Assembly (NCBI GenBank): GCA_047974615.1
Contig: JBKECM010000029.1
Span: 1 to 39,248, forward strand
From: JBKEBX01 sp047974615
Lineage (GTDB): Bacteria; Bacillota; Clostridia; Lachnospirales; CAMZNU01
Direction: 5' to 3'
Length of the DNA stretch: 39,248 bases
The translations under genes and the position numbers were made by a program. How positions within the stretch are numbered: the first letter of the stretch is position 1; each line of letters begins with the position of its first letter. Below the pieces are notes generated by a model. That model was not told the origin of the DNA, did not search any database, and saw only the letters and a program-made list of their open reading frames with translations. Of this stretch, positions 7,891-16,683 are shown in pieces.

Positions 7891-8069
7891 CTAGATGAAG
7901 GTACTAAATAAGAATAGAAAAAAATAATATAACATAGGATTACGTTAAAGCTATTGATTTGCTTTGCAATCATAGTGTAAATGCATAAAATAACGGTTTA
8001 TCACTATATTTTATGCGTTTATATTTAGTATGCTTTTTCATCACTGAATTTACAGCACCTTGTAACTAG
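7891..8069 (+). mobile_element. Dispersed repeat family A, MITE-like 179-bp element
   Basis: The ends form imperfect terminal inverted repeats: CTAGATGAAGGTACTAAAT (from 7891) against the complement of AATTTACAGCACCTTGTAACTAG (8047-8069, matching with gaps). The left end continues with AATAGAAAAAAATA, as in the copies at 2230 (minus) and 39179. An inner perfect 10-bp inverted repeat, GCATAAAATA (7983-7992) with TATTTTATGC (8007-8016), would fold into a strong hairpin. No protein is encoded. The element separates the small membrane gene from the aro operon and may carry that operon's promoter, but none is obvious. Confidence 0.65.
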
Positions 8070-8099
8070 AATTGTTGTTTAAGGAAAATTGAGGAATAT

Positions 8100-9371
8100 A
8101 TGAAACTTGCATTAATTGGTGAGAATATTGAATATTCTCTTTCACCAAAGATACATAACATTTTTTTTGAAGATTTAGGCATTAAAGATACATATGACAT
8201 TGTAAATATTCCTAAAGAAAATTTTGATAAATTTATGTCTAAAGATATATACGAATATAATGGAATTAATGTAACAATACCATATAAACAAGAAGTGTTA
8301 AAGTATTTAGATGTTGTTTCGGATACTGCACAAACTTTAAATAGTGTGAATACTATTTGTGTTGTTGGTGGAAAACTTTATGGTTATAATACAGATATTA
8401 TTGGTTTTTCTAATATGATGGACTTTGAAGAAATTTCTTTTTATAATAAAGATGTAGTTATACTTGGTACAGGTGCAACTGCTTCTATGGTTGAATTTTA
8501 CGCTATCAAAAGAAAAGCAAAATCAATAGTTTTTGTAAGTCGTAAAAAAATTGAAGATACGAATGATAAAATATATAAAACGTACGATGAAGATTTTCAA
8601 GGCGATATTTTAATAAATACTACACCTTGTGGAGTTTTAGGTAAAGATGAAAGTTCGCCGATTTCAGAAGATGTTGCAAAAAAATTTAAAGTGCTAGTTG
8701 ATGTTAACTACTCTTTGTTTAGAAATAAATTTTTACAATATGGTATTTTTAATAATAAAAAAGTAATATCTGGGCTATATATGTTAGTATCACAAGGAAT
8801 TGAGGCTGAAAAACTTTTTGGTAATGTTTCTGATACAAAGAAAAAAGCAAGAGAAATATATATTAAGATGATGAAAGAAAAAAATATTGTTGTAATAGGT
8901 TTAACGGGTGCTGGTAAAAGTACCATTTCGAAAGTGTTAGCTAAATCTTTAAATAAGTGTTTTTATGACTTAGATAAAATAATAATAAGTAATGAAAATA
9001 AATCAATAGAGGAGTTATTTCAAATTTCAGAAGAATATTTTAGAAAATGTGAGTCTGAAAATTTATATAAGATATTAAATGAAAAAAATGCCATTATTTC
9101 TACTGGGGGTGGTGTTATACTCAAAGAAGAAAATATGTATGAAATATATAAAAATTCTATAGTAATTGAAATTAAACGTGATGTTAAAGATATTGTAAGT
9201 ACTATTTCCCTTAGAAATAGGCCGCAACTTGTAGGTGATACAGAAGAAAAGCTAAAAGATATATATGAACATAGAAAAAAATTATACAAAAAATATGCTG
9301 AATATTCTTTTAAAAATTTTGAAATTAAAAATACTGTTAAAACTATAATATACAGTATAAAAGGTTTATAA
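8100..9371 (+). CDS. aroE-aroK: Fused shikimate dehydrogenase-shikimate kinase
   Basis: One 423-residue chain carries two steps of the shikimate pathway. Residues 1-258 are AroE (3-dehydroshikimate to shikimate, NADPH): SLSP (13-16) and Lys63 in NVTIPYK bind and act on the substrate, Asp99 sits in YNTD, and GTGATAS binds the nucleotide. Residues about 262-423 are AroK (shikimate to shikimate 3-phosphate, ATP): the P-loop GLTGAGKST (267-275), the YDLDK acid pair, STGGGV and the RNRPQL lid arginine are intact. Both halves therefore look active. aroB begins directly after the stop, so translation is coupled. The two enzymes are usually separate and here act on consecutive steps. Confidence 0.93.
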   Translation: MKLALIGENIEYSLSPKIHNIFFEDLGIKDTYDIVNIPKENFDKFMSKDIYEYNGINVTIPYKQEVLKYLDVVSDTAQTLNSVNTICVVGGKLYGYNTDIIGFSNMMDFEEISFYNKDVVILGTGATASMVEFYAIKRKAKSIVFVSRKKIEDTNDKIYKTYDEDFQGDILINTTPCGVLGKDESSPISEDVAKKFKVLVDVNYSLFRNKFLQYGIFNNKKVISGLYMLVSQGIEAEKLFGNVSDTKKKAREIYIKMMKEKNIVVIGLTGAGKSTISKVLAKSLNKCFYDLDKIIISNENKSIEELFQISEEYFRKCESENLYKILNEKNAIISTGGGVILKEENMYEIYKNSIVIEIKRDVKDIVSTISLRNRPQLVGDTEEKLKDIYEHRKKLYKKYAEYSFKNFEIKNTVKTIIYSIKGL

Positions 9372-10376
9372 ATGAAAAAAATTGAAATTTTATCACAAAA
9401 TAATAGTTATAATATTTTTGTTGGTGAAGGTACTATTGATTTTTTAAATGAAAATATCAATGAGTTTTCAAAAAAAATTATAATTACAGACGAAAATATT
9501 TTTAAGCTTGGGCTACATAAAAAAATAAAAGTCAATAATCTCGTAGATGTTGTAGTTGTTAAAGCTAATGAAAGTAGCAAATCCTTTGAAACCGTTATGG
9601 AGGTGCTTGAAAAATTAAGCGATAACAACTTTACAAGGTCTGATGTTTTAATAGCTTTAGGTGGGGGTGTGGTCGGAGATTTAACTGGATTCGTTGCAAG
9701 TATATATCAACGTGGCATTAAATTTGTACAAGTTCCTACAACACTTTTAGCTATGGTTGATAGTAGTGTTGGTGGTAAAACTGCTATAAACTTTTTATCA
9801 TATAAAAATAGTGTAGGGAGTTTTTATAATCCTGCTTTAGTTATAGTAGATATAGATTTTTTGGATACTTTAGACAAAAGACAATTTTTGTCTGGTCTTG
9901 TTGAAATAATAAAAATGGGCTTAATATATGATAAAAAAATTTTTGATTTACTTTATAACCATAATACAGATGAAGTTTTAGAAGATGTTGTTATAAGGTC
10001 GATAACTTGCAAAAAAGAAGTCGTAGAGGTAGATGAAAAAGAAAAGGGATTAAGAAAAATACTTAATTTTGGCCATACTATTGGGCATGGTGTTGAAAGT
10101 TATTTTGGTTGTTCTAAAGTTTTGCATGGCGAGGCAGTTGCTTATGGTATGGTTAAAATGATAGATGACAAATTAATTTTGGAATTAGTAATTAATATTT
10201 TTGAAAAAAATAATATTAAATACTTTTATGAATACGATAAAGATAAAGTTTTAGATATAATTAAACACGATAAAAAAGCTTTAAATAATGAGGAAATAGA
10301 AATTATCTTATTAAAAGAAGTAGGTTGTGCTTACATAAAAAAAGTTTCATATTTGGAACTTGAAAATAGGCTATAG
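9372..10376 (+). CDS. aroB: 3-dehydroquinate synthase
   Basis: AroB turns DAHP into 3-dehydroquinate, step two of the shikimate pathway, using NAD+ and a divalent metal. The 334-residue protein has the NAD-binding GGGVVGDLTGFVAS, the QVPTTLLAMVDSSVGGKTA signature and the metal-site histidines in NFGHTIGHGVE and LHGEAVAYGM. It is slightly shorter than the usual 350-360 because the C-terminal helical part is compact. It starts right at the stop of the aroE-aroK fusion and is followed 8 bp later by aroC. Confidence 0.94.
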   Translation: MKKIEILSQNNSYNIFVGEGTIDFLNENINEFSKKIIITDENIFKLGLHKKIKVNNLVDVVVVKANESSKSFETVMEVLEKLSDNNFTRSDVLIALGGGVVGDLTGFVASIYQRGIKFVQVPTTLLAMVDSSVGGKTAINFLSYKNSVGSFYNPALVIVDIDFLDTLDKRQFLSGLVEIIKMGLIYDKKIFDLLYNHNTDEVLEDVVIRSITCKKEVVEVDEKEKGLRKILNFGHTIGHGVESYFGCSKVLHGEAVAYGMVKMIDDKLILELVINIFEKNNIKYFYEYDKDKVLDIIKHDKKALNNEEIEIILLKEVGCAYIKKVSYLELENRL

Positions 10377-10384
10377 GTGGTTTT

Positions 10385-11437
10385 ATGGGAAGTGTAATAG
10401 GGAATAATTTAAAAATAAGCATATTTGGTGAATCTCATGGAGCATATGTAGGTGGTACTATTGACGGTTTACCACATGGCAAAAAAATAGATATCGAATA
10501 TATTAGAAATGAACTTTTTTTGAGAAGTGGTAAAGGTGGGACTAGCACTTCAAGGATTGAAAAAGATGATTTTGAAATTATTTCTGGTGTATTTAATGGA
10601 TATACTACTGGTATGCCACTAACTATTTTGATTAAAAATAATAATAAAATATCTAAAGATTACGAACTTATTAAAGATATACCGAGGCCTTCACATAGTG
10701 ACTATGTTGCTATGAAAAAATATGATAGGTTTAATGATTATAGGGGTGGTGGACATTTTTCAGCACGTTTAACTGCACCAATTACTGCATTAGGTGCTAT
10801 ATGTAGAAAAATACTTTTAGATGAAGGGGTTATCATTAAATCTCATATAAAAAGTATTGGCAGCTTACAAAGTGTAGATTTTTTAGATGTAGATTTTATA
10901 CCTTCTGATGAGTTGTTTCCAGTTTATGATTTTGAAATAAAAAAAATATTTCAAGATGAAATTTTAAAATGTAGAGAAAAGGGAAACTCTATTGGGGGTA
11001 GTGTGCAATGTAAAGTTTCAGGTGTATCATTGGGGTATGGTTCACCGATTTTTGATAATATTGAAGGTCATATATCGAGGCTGATTTTTTCAATACCCGG
11101 TGTAAAAGCCCTTGAGTTTGGTAGAGGAATTGAAATGTCTAAATCTTACGGAAATATAGTTAATGACCAATATTTTTTAGACAAAGAAAGTGTATGTACT
11201 AAAACTAACAATAATGGTGGTATTAATGGTGGAATTACTAACGGTAATGAAATAATTTTTACTGCATATTTTAAACCTACACCTTCAATATCTATTGAAC
11301 AAAACTCTGTTGATTTAGTTAAAAATGAGGAAAGAAAACTAGTAATTGACGGTAGACACGACCCTTGTATAGTTGTTAGGGGCGTTTGTGTAGTAAATAA
11401 TTTAATAGCTTTTGGAATTTTAGATATGATGTTATAA
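10385..11437 (+). CDS. aroC: Chorismate synthase
   Basis: AroC makes chorismate from EPSP in the last pathway step and needs reduced FMN. The 350-residue protein shows the GESHG N-terminal signature, FLRSGKGGTSTSRIEKD, the DYRGGGHFSARLTAPI segment and the closing RHDPC motif. It is a normal length for a monofunctional enzyme. It lies in the same run as aroEK and aroB; aroA, aroD and the DAHP synthase gene are not in the window, so the pathway is split over the chromosome. selB follows after 22 bp. Confidence 0.95.
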   Translation: MGSVIGNNLKISIFGESHGAYVGGTIDGLPHGKKIDIEYIRNELFLRSGKGGTSTSRIEKDDFEIISGVFNGYTTGMPLTILIKNNNKISKDYELIKDIPRPSHSDYVAMKKYDRFNDYRGGGHFSARLTAPITALGAICRKILLDEGVIIKSHIKSIGSLQSVDFLDVDFIPSDELFPVYDFEIKKIFQDEILKCREKGNSIGGSVQCKVSGVSLGYGSPIFDNIEGHISRLIFSIPGVKALEFGRGIEMSKSYGNIVNDQYFLDKESVCTKTNNNGGINGGITNGNEIIFTAYFKPTPSISIEQNSVDLVKNEERKLVIDGRHDPCIVVRGVCVVNNLIAFGILDMML

Positions 11438-11459
11438 ATGACTTATTTTTGGAGGAAGT

Positions 11460-13337
11460 ATGAGTAAATTTATTATAGGTACGGCAGGTCATATAGATCA
11501 TGGTAAAACCTCTTTAATTAGAGCTTTAACAGGTAGAAACACAGATAAACTTGAGGAAGAACAAAGACGTGGTATTTCTATAAATCTTGGTTTTACATAT
11601 TTTGATTTGCCTTCTAAGGAAAGATGCGGTATTGTCGATGTACCCGGTCATGAGCGTTTCATTAAAAATATGATTGCTGGTGCAGTTGGAATTGACTTAT
11701 GTTTACTTGTTGTTAGTGCTCAAGAAGGTGTTATGCCACAAACTATTGAGCATATCGAAATATTAAGTCACTTAAATCTTGAAAACTCATTAATTGTTTT
11801 TTCAAAATGTGATCTTGTAGATGATGAAGATTTAGAACTTATCATTGAAGATGTTTACGAAAAATTAAAGGATACATTATTTGAAAAGGCAGAATATATT
11901 AAAGTTGATAGCATTTCAGGACGTGGTATACCTGAACTTATTGAAAAACTTGACAACTTTGCTAATGCTATTAAAGATAAACCTGTAAATTTGCCTGCAA
12001 GGCTTAATATTGACAGAAGTTTCACACTTAAAGGGCTTGGTACTGTTGTAACGGGCACTTTATCAGAAGGCTCTATAAAAGTAAATGAGGAAATATTCTT
12101 ATATCCACAAAATATTAAAGTCAAGCCTAGAAGTATTCAAGTACACGAGGAAAATGTAAATGAAGCGTTTGCTGGACAGAGAACAGCAATAAACTTAACT
12201 GGTATACGAAAAGAAGAAGTTAAAAGAGGTGATGTTTTAGCTTTTGAAAATTCTTTAGTTTATACTGATATGGCAGATGTAAAGATAACTGTATCTAAAA
12301 GCTATAAAGAAATTAAGATGTGGGATAGAGTGCGTGTTTATGTAGGAACAAAAGAAGTGCTGGCACGTGTTGTTCCTATAAATCAAAATGTGATTAAGAG
12401 TGGAGAAAGTGGTTATTGTCAGCTTCGATTTGAAGAAGGTGTTTATGTTAAAAAGGACGACCCTTTTGTACTTAGACTTTTTTCACCACTTGTTACCATT
12501 GGTGGTGGTGTAGTTTTAACAGTTAATGCTACTAAACATAAAAATATAAACGAAGTAGAATACAGTAGACTAATAAATATGGAAGAAAAATCTGAAAACT
12601 CACAACTTTTAGATGTTCTTAAAAATAATGCAAAGGAAACCGTATCTATTGGCAAACTTTTAACTTTACTTTCTATATCTAAAGAAATTGCAGAAAAAGA
12701 AGTTGATGACTTAATTAATAGTAAATATGTAGTTAAAATAAATGAATTTTATTTACATATTGACACTTATAATGATTATGTAGAAGATGTTATACTTGCT
12801 TTAAACGATTTTCACTGTAACAATCCTCTTAAAGTTGGTATGAATAAAGAAGAAATAAGAAATGTTGTAAAGACACCATATAAACTTAAAGATTTTTCAC
12901 AATTACTTTGTATTATGGAAGAAGAAAATATAATTAAGTCCACAAAAGGTTTGTATTCTTTACTAAATTTTCAAATGTCATATACTAAAGAACAGTTGTC
13001 TATAAAAGAAAAAATCGAAAATTCTTTATTTGAATTAGGTTTTGCACCTCTTAAAATTGACGAAATTTTACCATTAAATAAAAATACACAAGAAGTTTTG
13101 GAAAGTATATTAGATATTTCTATTGTACGTATTGACAAAGATATATATATTCATATGGAATATATCAATAAATCTAAAAAAATTATAGAAGAATTTGTAA
13201 ATAAAAACGGCAATATTACTCTAGCAGATTTTAGAAATATTACTAATTCTAGTAGAAAATACAGTTTAATGTTATTAGACTATTTTGATAATGCAAAATA
13301 TACTAAAAGAGTTGGCGATAACAGAATATTATATTAA
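11460..13337 (+). CDS. selB: Selenocysteine-specific elongation factor SelB
   Basis: SelB carries Sec-tRNA to the ribosome and binds the SECIS hairpin behind UGA codons. In this 625-residue protein the GTPase motifs are G1 GHIDHGKT (10-17), G2 RRGISINLGF, G3 DVPGHE (60-65) and G4 SKCD (115-118, Ser in place of the usual Asn). Two beta-barrel domains follow, then a C-terminal half (about 370-625) of winged-helix repeats that bind mRNA. An AGGAGG-like site precedes the ATG. Its place directly before the grd operon, which has two UGA codons, fits its job. selA, selD and tRNA-Sec are not in the window. Confidence 0.95.
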   Translation: MSKFIIGTAGHIDHGKTSLIRALTGRNTDKLEEEQRRGISINLGFTYFDLPSKERCGIVDVPGHERFIKNMIAGAVGIDLCLLVVSAQEGVMPQTIEHIEILSHLNLENSLIVFSKCDLVDDEDLELIIEDVYEKLKDTLFEKAEYIKVDSISGRGIPELIEKLDNFANAIKDKPVNLPARLNIDRSFTLKGLGTVVTGTLSEGSIKVNEEIFLYPQNIKVKPRSIQVHEENVNEAFAGQRTAINLTGIRKEEVKRGDVLAFENSLVYTDMADVKITVSKSYKEIKMWDRVRVYVGTKEVLARVVPINQNVIKSGESGYCQLRFEEGVYVKKDDPFVLRLFSPLVTIGGGVVLTVNATKHKNINEVEYSRLINMEEKSENSQLLDVLKNNAKETVSIGKLLTLLSISKEIAEKEVDDLINSKYVVKINEFYLHIDTYNDYVEDVILALNDFHCNNPLKVGMNKEEIRNVVKTPYKLKDFSQLLCIMEEENIIKSTKGLYSLLNFQMSYTKEQLSIKEKIENSLFELGFAPLKIDEILPLNKNTQEVLESILDISIVRIDKDIYIHMEYINKSKKIIEEFVNKNGNITLADFRNITNSSRKYSLMLLDYFDNAKYTKRVGDNRILY

Positions 13338-13375
13338 TATTTAATAAATTTATGAATGAAAATTTGATTTTTTAG

Positions 13376-13404
13376 TTGACGTTTACCTAAAAATGTGTTA
13401 TTAT
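13376..13404 (+). promoter_or_regulatory. Strong sigma-A promoter of the grd operon
   Basis: TTGACG (13376-13381) and TATTAT (13399-13404) are spaced by 17 bp. Transcription should start near 13411, about 30 nt before the riboswitch aptamer. Confidence 0.8.
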
Positions 13405-13440
13405 ATTAACAGATATAAAAAAACTACTATAATTGGTTGA

Positions 13441-13545
13441 TATATGTTTGAGAGTGCGAAAAGCCACCGTAGGTACAAGTATTATGTTAGCGGCATAATA
13501 TGAATTTCTCAGGTTAAAGTAAAACATATGGACAAATTCTGGATT
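13441..13545 (+). ncRNA. Glycine riboswitch (apparently a single aptamer)
   Basis: The leader has the hallmark glycine-aptamer pieces in order: TTGAGAG (from 13448), a GCGAAAAGC hairpin, CCGTAGG, a variable hairpin (ATTATG...CATAAT, 13481-13500), then TTTCTCAGG pairing back to GAGAG, and GGAC followed by TTCTGGA. Outer arms ATATGTTT (13442-13449) and AAACATAT (13522-13529) pair. Only one aptamer is evident, with the 3' remainder possibly a vestige of a second. A terminator follows at once, so glycine binding would let transcription proceed. This matches an operon that consumes glycine. Confidence 0.82.
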
Positions 13546-13548
13546 TTT

Positions 13549-13587
13549 AGACAGAAGAAAAGCTGCTTTTTCTTGCTGTCTTTTTTT
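13549..13587 (+). terminator. Riboswitch-controlled intrinsic terminator
   Basis: AGACAG plus AAGAAAAGC pair with a GCTTTTTCTT plus CTGTCT arm (one bulged G), followed by seven T. It lies between the glycine aptamer and grdX and should be the expression platform. Confidence 0.82.
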
Positions 13588-13631
13588 GTAAGTAGTAATT
13601 TTGTGTTAAATAAAAGCAAAAGAGAGTGTTT

Positions 13632-13994
13632 ATGAGATATTATATAACAAATAACCCTTTAGTTGCTGAAAAAATCGAAAGTGGCAATAAGGTTAAAATA
13701 GTTTTTTTGGAAAGTGCAACTTATAGAGAAATTTTAGTTTATGCTCGTGATATGATACATAAAGGACATAAATTACTTACGCACCCTTTAACTTCAAGTA
13801 TAAAGCCTAACGAAACACCTTATAAATCTGTAATAGTAGGAGAAATAGGCGAAATAAGTTTAATGGATTTAGATATATTAGAACAAGCTATCGGGGTTTA
13901 TGATAAGTTTTATGCTAATAAAAAAACACCTGTGTATATTCAATCGGTTAATGAAGATTTTATGCTCATTGACTATGATATAATTAAAAACTAG
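13632..13994 (+). CDS. grdX: GrdX family protein
   Basis: This 120-residue protein belongs to the GrdX family, found at the front of glycine and sarcosine reductase operons. Its function is unknown. The ATG at 13632 is preferred over an in-frame GTG at 13626 because the purine-rich AGAGAG site then has normal spacing and the MRYYITNNP start resembles relatives. There are no membrane segments or signal peptide. It is the first gene behind the riboswitch, 9 bp ahead of trxB. Confidence 0.85.
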   Translation: MRYYITNNPLVAEKIESGNKVKIVFLESATYREILVYARDMIHKGHKLLTHPLTSSIKPNETPYKSVIVGEIGEISLMDLDILEQAIGVYDKFYANKKTPVYIQSVNEDFMLIDYDIIKN

Positions 13995-14003
13995 GAGGAT
14001 ATT

Positions 14004-14942
14004 ATGGACAAAATTTATGACATCGTAGTAGTGGGAGCTGGTCCTGCTGGTCTTGCTTGTGGTTTATATGCTGGACGTGCGAAACTTGACGTTTTATTAT
14101 TAGAAAGAAAAGCAGTAGGTGGACAAATCGTTATAACTGACGAAATTGAAAACTATCCTGGTGCACCTCATCATTCAACTGGACCTTCTTTAATCGCTCA
14201 AATGAAAGAACAAGCTGAAGGTTTCGGTGCTGTTATTGAAAAAGATGATATTATCTCTTTTGATTTTTCACAAAAAATTAAAGTTCTTAAAAGTGCTGAC
14301 AAAGAATATAAAGCTAAAGCTGTTGTTGTTGCAAACGGTGGTTCTCCAAAACTTATCGGCTGTAAAGGCGAAAAAGAATTAACTGGTAAAGGTGTTTCTT
14401 ACTGTGCTACTTGTGATGCTAACTTCTTTGAAGAACTTGAAGTTTTTGTTATCGGTGGTGGAGATTCTGCTATTGAAGAAGCTATGTATCTTACTAAGTT
14501 TGCTCGTAAAGTTACTGTTGTTCATAGACGTGACGAGTTACGTGCTGCTAAAAGTATCATTGACAAAGCTTTTGCAAATGAAAAAATGCACTTTATGTGG
14601 GATACTGTAGTTGAAGAAATTAAAGGTGACGGTATTGTTGAGTCTGTAGTGTTTAAAAACGTTAAGACTAATGAAACTACTGAATACTTTGCTGATGAAG
14701 ATGATGGAACTTTTGGTATTTTCCCATTCATCGGATTTGATCCAGTAAGTAAAATTTATGAAGGTACACTTGATATGGAAGGTGGATATATCAAAACAGA
14801 TGATGATATGAATACAAATATCGAAGGCGTTTTTGCTGCTGGTGATGTTCGTGTTAAATCTTTACGTCAAGTTGTTACGGCTGCTGCTGATGGAGCAATA
14901 GCTTGTGTTTCTGCTGAAAAGTATATTAATGAACATTTTTAA
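14004..14942 (+). CDS. trxB: Thioredoxin reductase
   Basis: TrxB passes electrons from NADPH through FAD to thioredoxin. The 312-residue protein has the FAD-binding GAGPAGLACG near the N terminus, the redox pair Cys-Ala-Thr-Cys (CATCDANFF), the NADPH-binding GGGDSAIEEA, the HRRDELR motif that marks NADPH preference, and a closing AAGDVR FAD motif. An AGGAGG site precedes the ATG. In this operon it should feed the atypical thioredoxin made by the next gene, and through it the selenoprotein A of glycine reductase. Confidence 0.95.
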   Translation: MDKIYDIVVVGAGPAGLACGLYAGRAKLDVLLLERKAVGGQIVITDEIENYPGAPHHSTGPSLIAQMKEQAEGFGAVIEKDDIISFDFSQKIKVLKSADKEYKAKAVVVANGGSPKLIGCKGEKELTGKGVSYCATCDANFFEELEVFVIGGGDSAIEEAMYLTKFARKVTVVHRRDELRAAKSIIDKAFANEKMHFMWDTVVEEIKGDGIVESVVFKNVKTNETTEYFADEDDGTFGIFPFIGFDPVSKIYEGTLDMEGGYIKTDDDMNTNIEGVFAAGDVRVKSLRQVVTAAADGAIACVSAEKYINEHF

Positions 14943-14969
14943 TATAAATATAATAAAGGAGGATTTTAT

Positions 14970-15287
14970 ATGTTAGTTGTTGATAAAGACACTTTTGACA
15001 AAGAAGTTTTAGAGGAAAATGGTGTTGTGTTAGTTGACTTTTTTGGTGACGGGTGTGTTCCTTGTGAAGCACTTTTACCAGACATTATCGCTTTAAGTGA
15101 AGTTTATGGCGATAAATTGAAATTTACAAAACTTAATACTTCTCAAGCTCGTCGTCTTGCTATTAAGCATAAGGTTTTAGGTTTACCTACTATCGCTCTT
15201 TTTAAAGATGGGGAAAAAATAGCTGAGCTTACTAAAGACGATGCTACGAAGGTTAATGTTGAAAATATGATTAAAGAACATATTTAA
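14970..15287 (+). CDS. trxA: Thioredoxin with Cys-Val-Pro-Cys active site
   Basis: This 105-residue thioredoxin has the normal fold signature, but the active site reads GCVPC in place of WCGPC. This variant is known for thioredoxins encoded in grd operons of amino-acid fermenting clostridia. The cis-proline loop GLPTIALF is present. It reduces the Cys-Sec pair of GrdA after each glycine reduction cycle. It lies between trxB (27 bp upstream) and grdE (16 bp downstream), each with its own AGGAGG. Confidence 0.92.
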   Translation: MLVVDKDTFDKEVLEENGVVLVDFFGDGCVPCEALLPDIIALSEVYGDKLKFTKLNTSQARRLAIKHKVLGLPTIALFKDGEKIAELTKDDATKVNVENMIKEHI

Positions 15288-15303
15288 TTTTTAGGAGGCT
15301 TTT

Positions 15304-16590
15304 ATGAAACTCGAACTAGGTAAAATTATTATTAAGGACATGGTTTTTGGTGAGGTATCAAAAGTTGAAAATGGTACAATTTTTGTAAACAAAGATGATG
15401 TTACTAAAATCGTTTTAGAAGATGACAGAATTAAGTCTGTTACTCTTGAAATTGCTAAACCAGGTGAAAGCACAAGAATTACACCTGTAAAAGACGTTAT
15501 TGAACCACGTGTTAAAGTTGAGGGTAACGGTGGTATCCATCCAGGTCTTTTAAGTAAAGTTGAAACTGTTGGTAGTGGTAGAACACACGTTCTTAAAGGT
15601 TCTGCAGTTGTAACTTGTGGTAAAATTGTTGGTTTCCAAGAGGGTATTATCGATATGAGTGGTATCGGTGCTGAATATACACCTTTCTCTAAACTTTTCA
15701 ATTTATGTTTAGTTATTGAACCTGCTGAAGGTTTAAATCAATATGAAAATGAAGCTGCTGCACGTTTTGCTGGTCTAAAGGCTGCTGCTTTCTTAGGCGC
15801 TTTAGGTAAAAATGTTAAGCCTGATGAAGTTGAAACTTTCGAAACATTACCAGTGCTTGAGCAAGCTGCTCAATACAAAGATCTTCCAAAAGTTGCATAT
15901 GTATATATGTTACAAACTCAAGGTCTTTTACATGACACATACGTATATGGCGTAGATGCTAAAAAGATTATTCCTACTTTCTTATACCCAACGGAAGTAA
16001 TGGACGGTGCTATTGCTTCTGGTAACTGTGTTTCTGCTTGTGATAAAAATACTTCTTACCACCATTTAAACAACCCAATTATCGAAGAACTTTACAAAAA
16101 ACATGGTAAAGAACTTAACTTCTTAGGTGTTGTTATTACTAATGAAAACGTATTCTTAGCTGATAAAGAGCGTTCTTCAAATATGACTGCTAAACTTTGT
16201 AAAATGTTAGGCGCTGATGCTGCTATCGTATCTCAAGAAGGTTTCGGTAACCCAGATACAGACCTTATCATGAACTGTAAAAAAATTGAAGCTGAAGGTA
16301 TCAAAACTGTTATCGTTACTGATGAATATGCAGGTCGTGACGGTTTAAGCCAATCATTAGCTGATGCTGATGTTGCTGCAAATGCTACAGTTACTGGTGG
16401 TAACGCAAATGAAGTTATCCTTCTTCCTAAAATGGACAGAATTATCGGTACTTATGACTATGTAGATAAAGTTGCTGGTGGTTTTGACGGTTCTTTAAGA
16501 CCAGATGGTACTATCGAAGCAGAAATACAAATTATTACTGGTGCAACAAACGAGTTAGGTTTCAATAAAATGACTGCTCGTGAGTTCTAA
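15304..16590 (+). CDS. grdE: Glycine reductase protein B proprotein GrdE
   Basis: GrdE is the 428-residue precursor of the two small subunits of substrate-binding protein B. Family members are split at a cysteine to give a pyruvoyl group that binds the glycine amine as a Schiff base. Here the likely cleavage site is Asn241-Cys242 in SGNCVSACDKN, the same residue number I recall for the Eubacterium acidaminophilum enzyme. Length and the GNGGIHPG and GSGRTHVL segments match the family. A hairpin lies in the gap before grdA. Confidence 0.94.
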   Translation: MKLELGKIIIKDMVFGEVSKVENGTIFVNKDDVTKIVLEDDRIKSVTLEIAKPGESTRITPVKDVIEPRVKVEGNGGIHPGLLSKVETVGSGRTHVLKGSAVVTCGKIVGFQEGIIDMSGIGAEYTPFSKLFNLCLVIEPAEGLNQYENEAAARFAGLKAAAFLGALGKNVKPDEVETFETLPVLEQAAQYKDLPKVAYVYMLQTQGLLHDTYVYGVDAKKIIPTFLYPTEVMDGAIASGNCVSACDKNTSYHHLNNPIIEELYKKHGKELNFLGVVITNENVFLADKERSSNMTAKLCKMLGADAAIVSQEGFGNPDTDLIMNCKKIEAEGIKTVIVTDEYAGRDGLSQSLADADVAANATVTGGNANEVILLPKMDRIIGTYDYVDKVAGGFDGSLRPDGTIEAEIQIITGATNELGFNKMTAREF

Positions 16591-16622
16591 GAAAATTAAT
16601 CTTTAGAGCTATTTAAAATCGG

Positions 16623-16646
16623 TTAAAACAATTTATTTTGTTTTAA
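16623..16646 (+). promoter_or_regulatory. Hairpin between grdE and grdA
   Basis: TTAAAACAA (16623-16631) and TTGTTTTAA (16638-16646) form a perfect 9-bp stem with a 6-nt loop. There is no U tract behind it, so it may be a processing or stability element rather than a terminator. Confidence 0.55.
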
Positions 16647-16683
16647 TATATTAAAATTTAAAAATATGAAAGGACGTGTAGAG

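Noticed and set aside
13338..13631. tRNA-Sec or other tRNA gene between selB and grdX
   Set aside because: No CCA end, acceptor stem or anticodon arm could be formed; the structure fits a glycine riboswitch and terminator.
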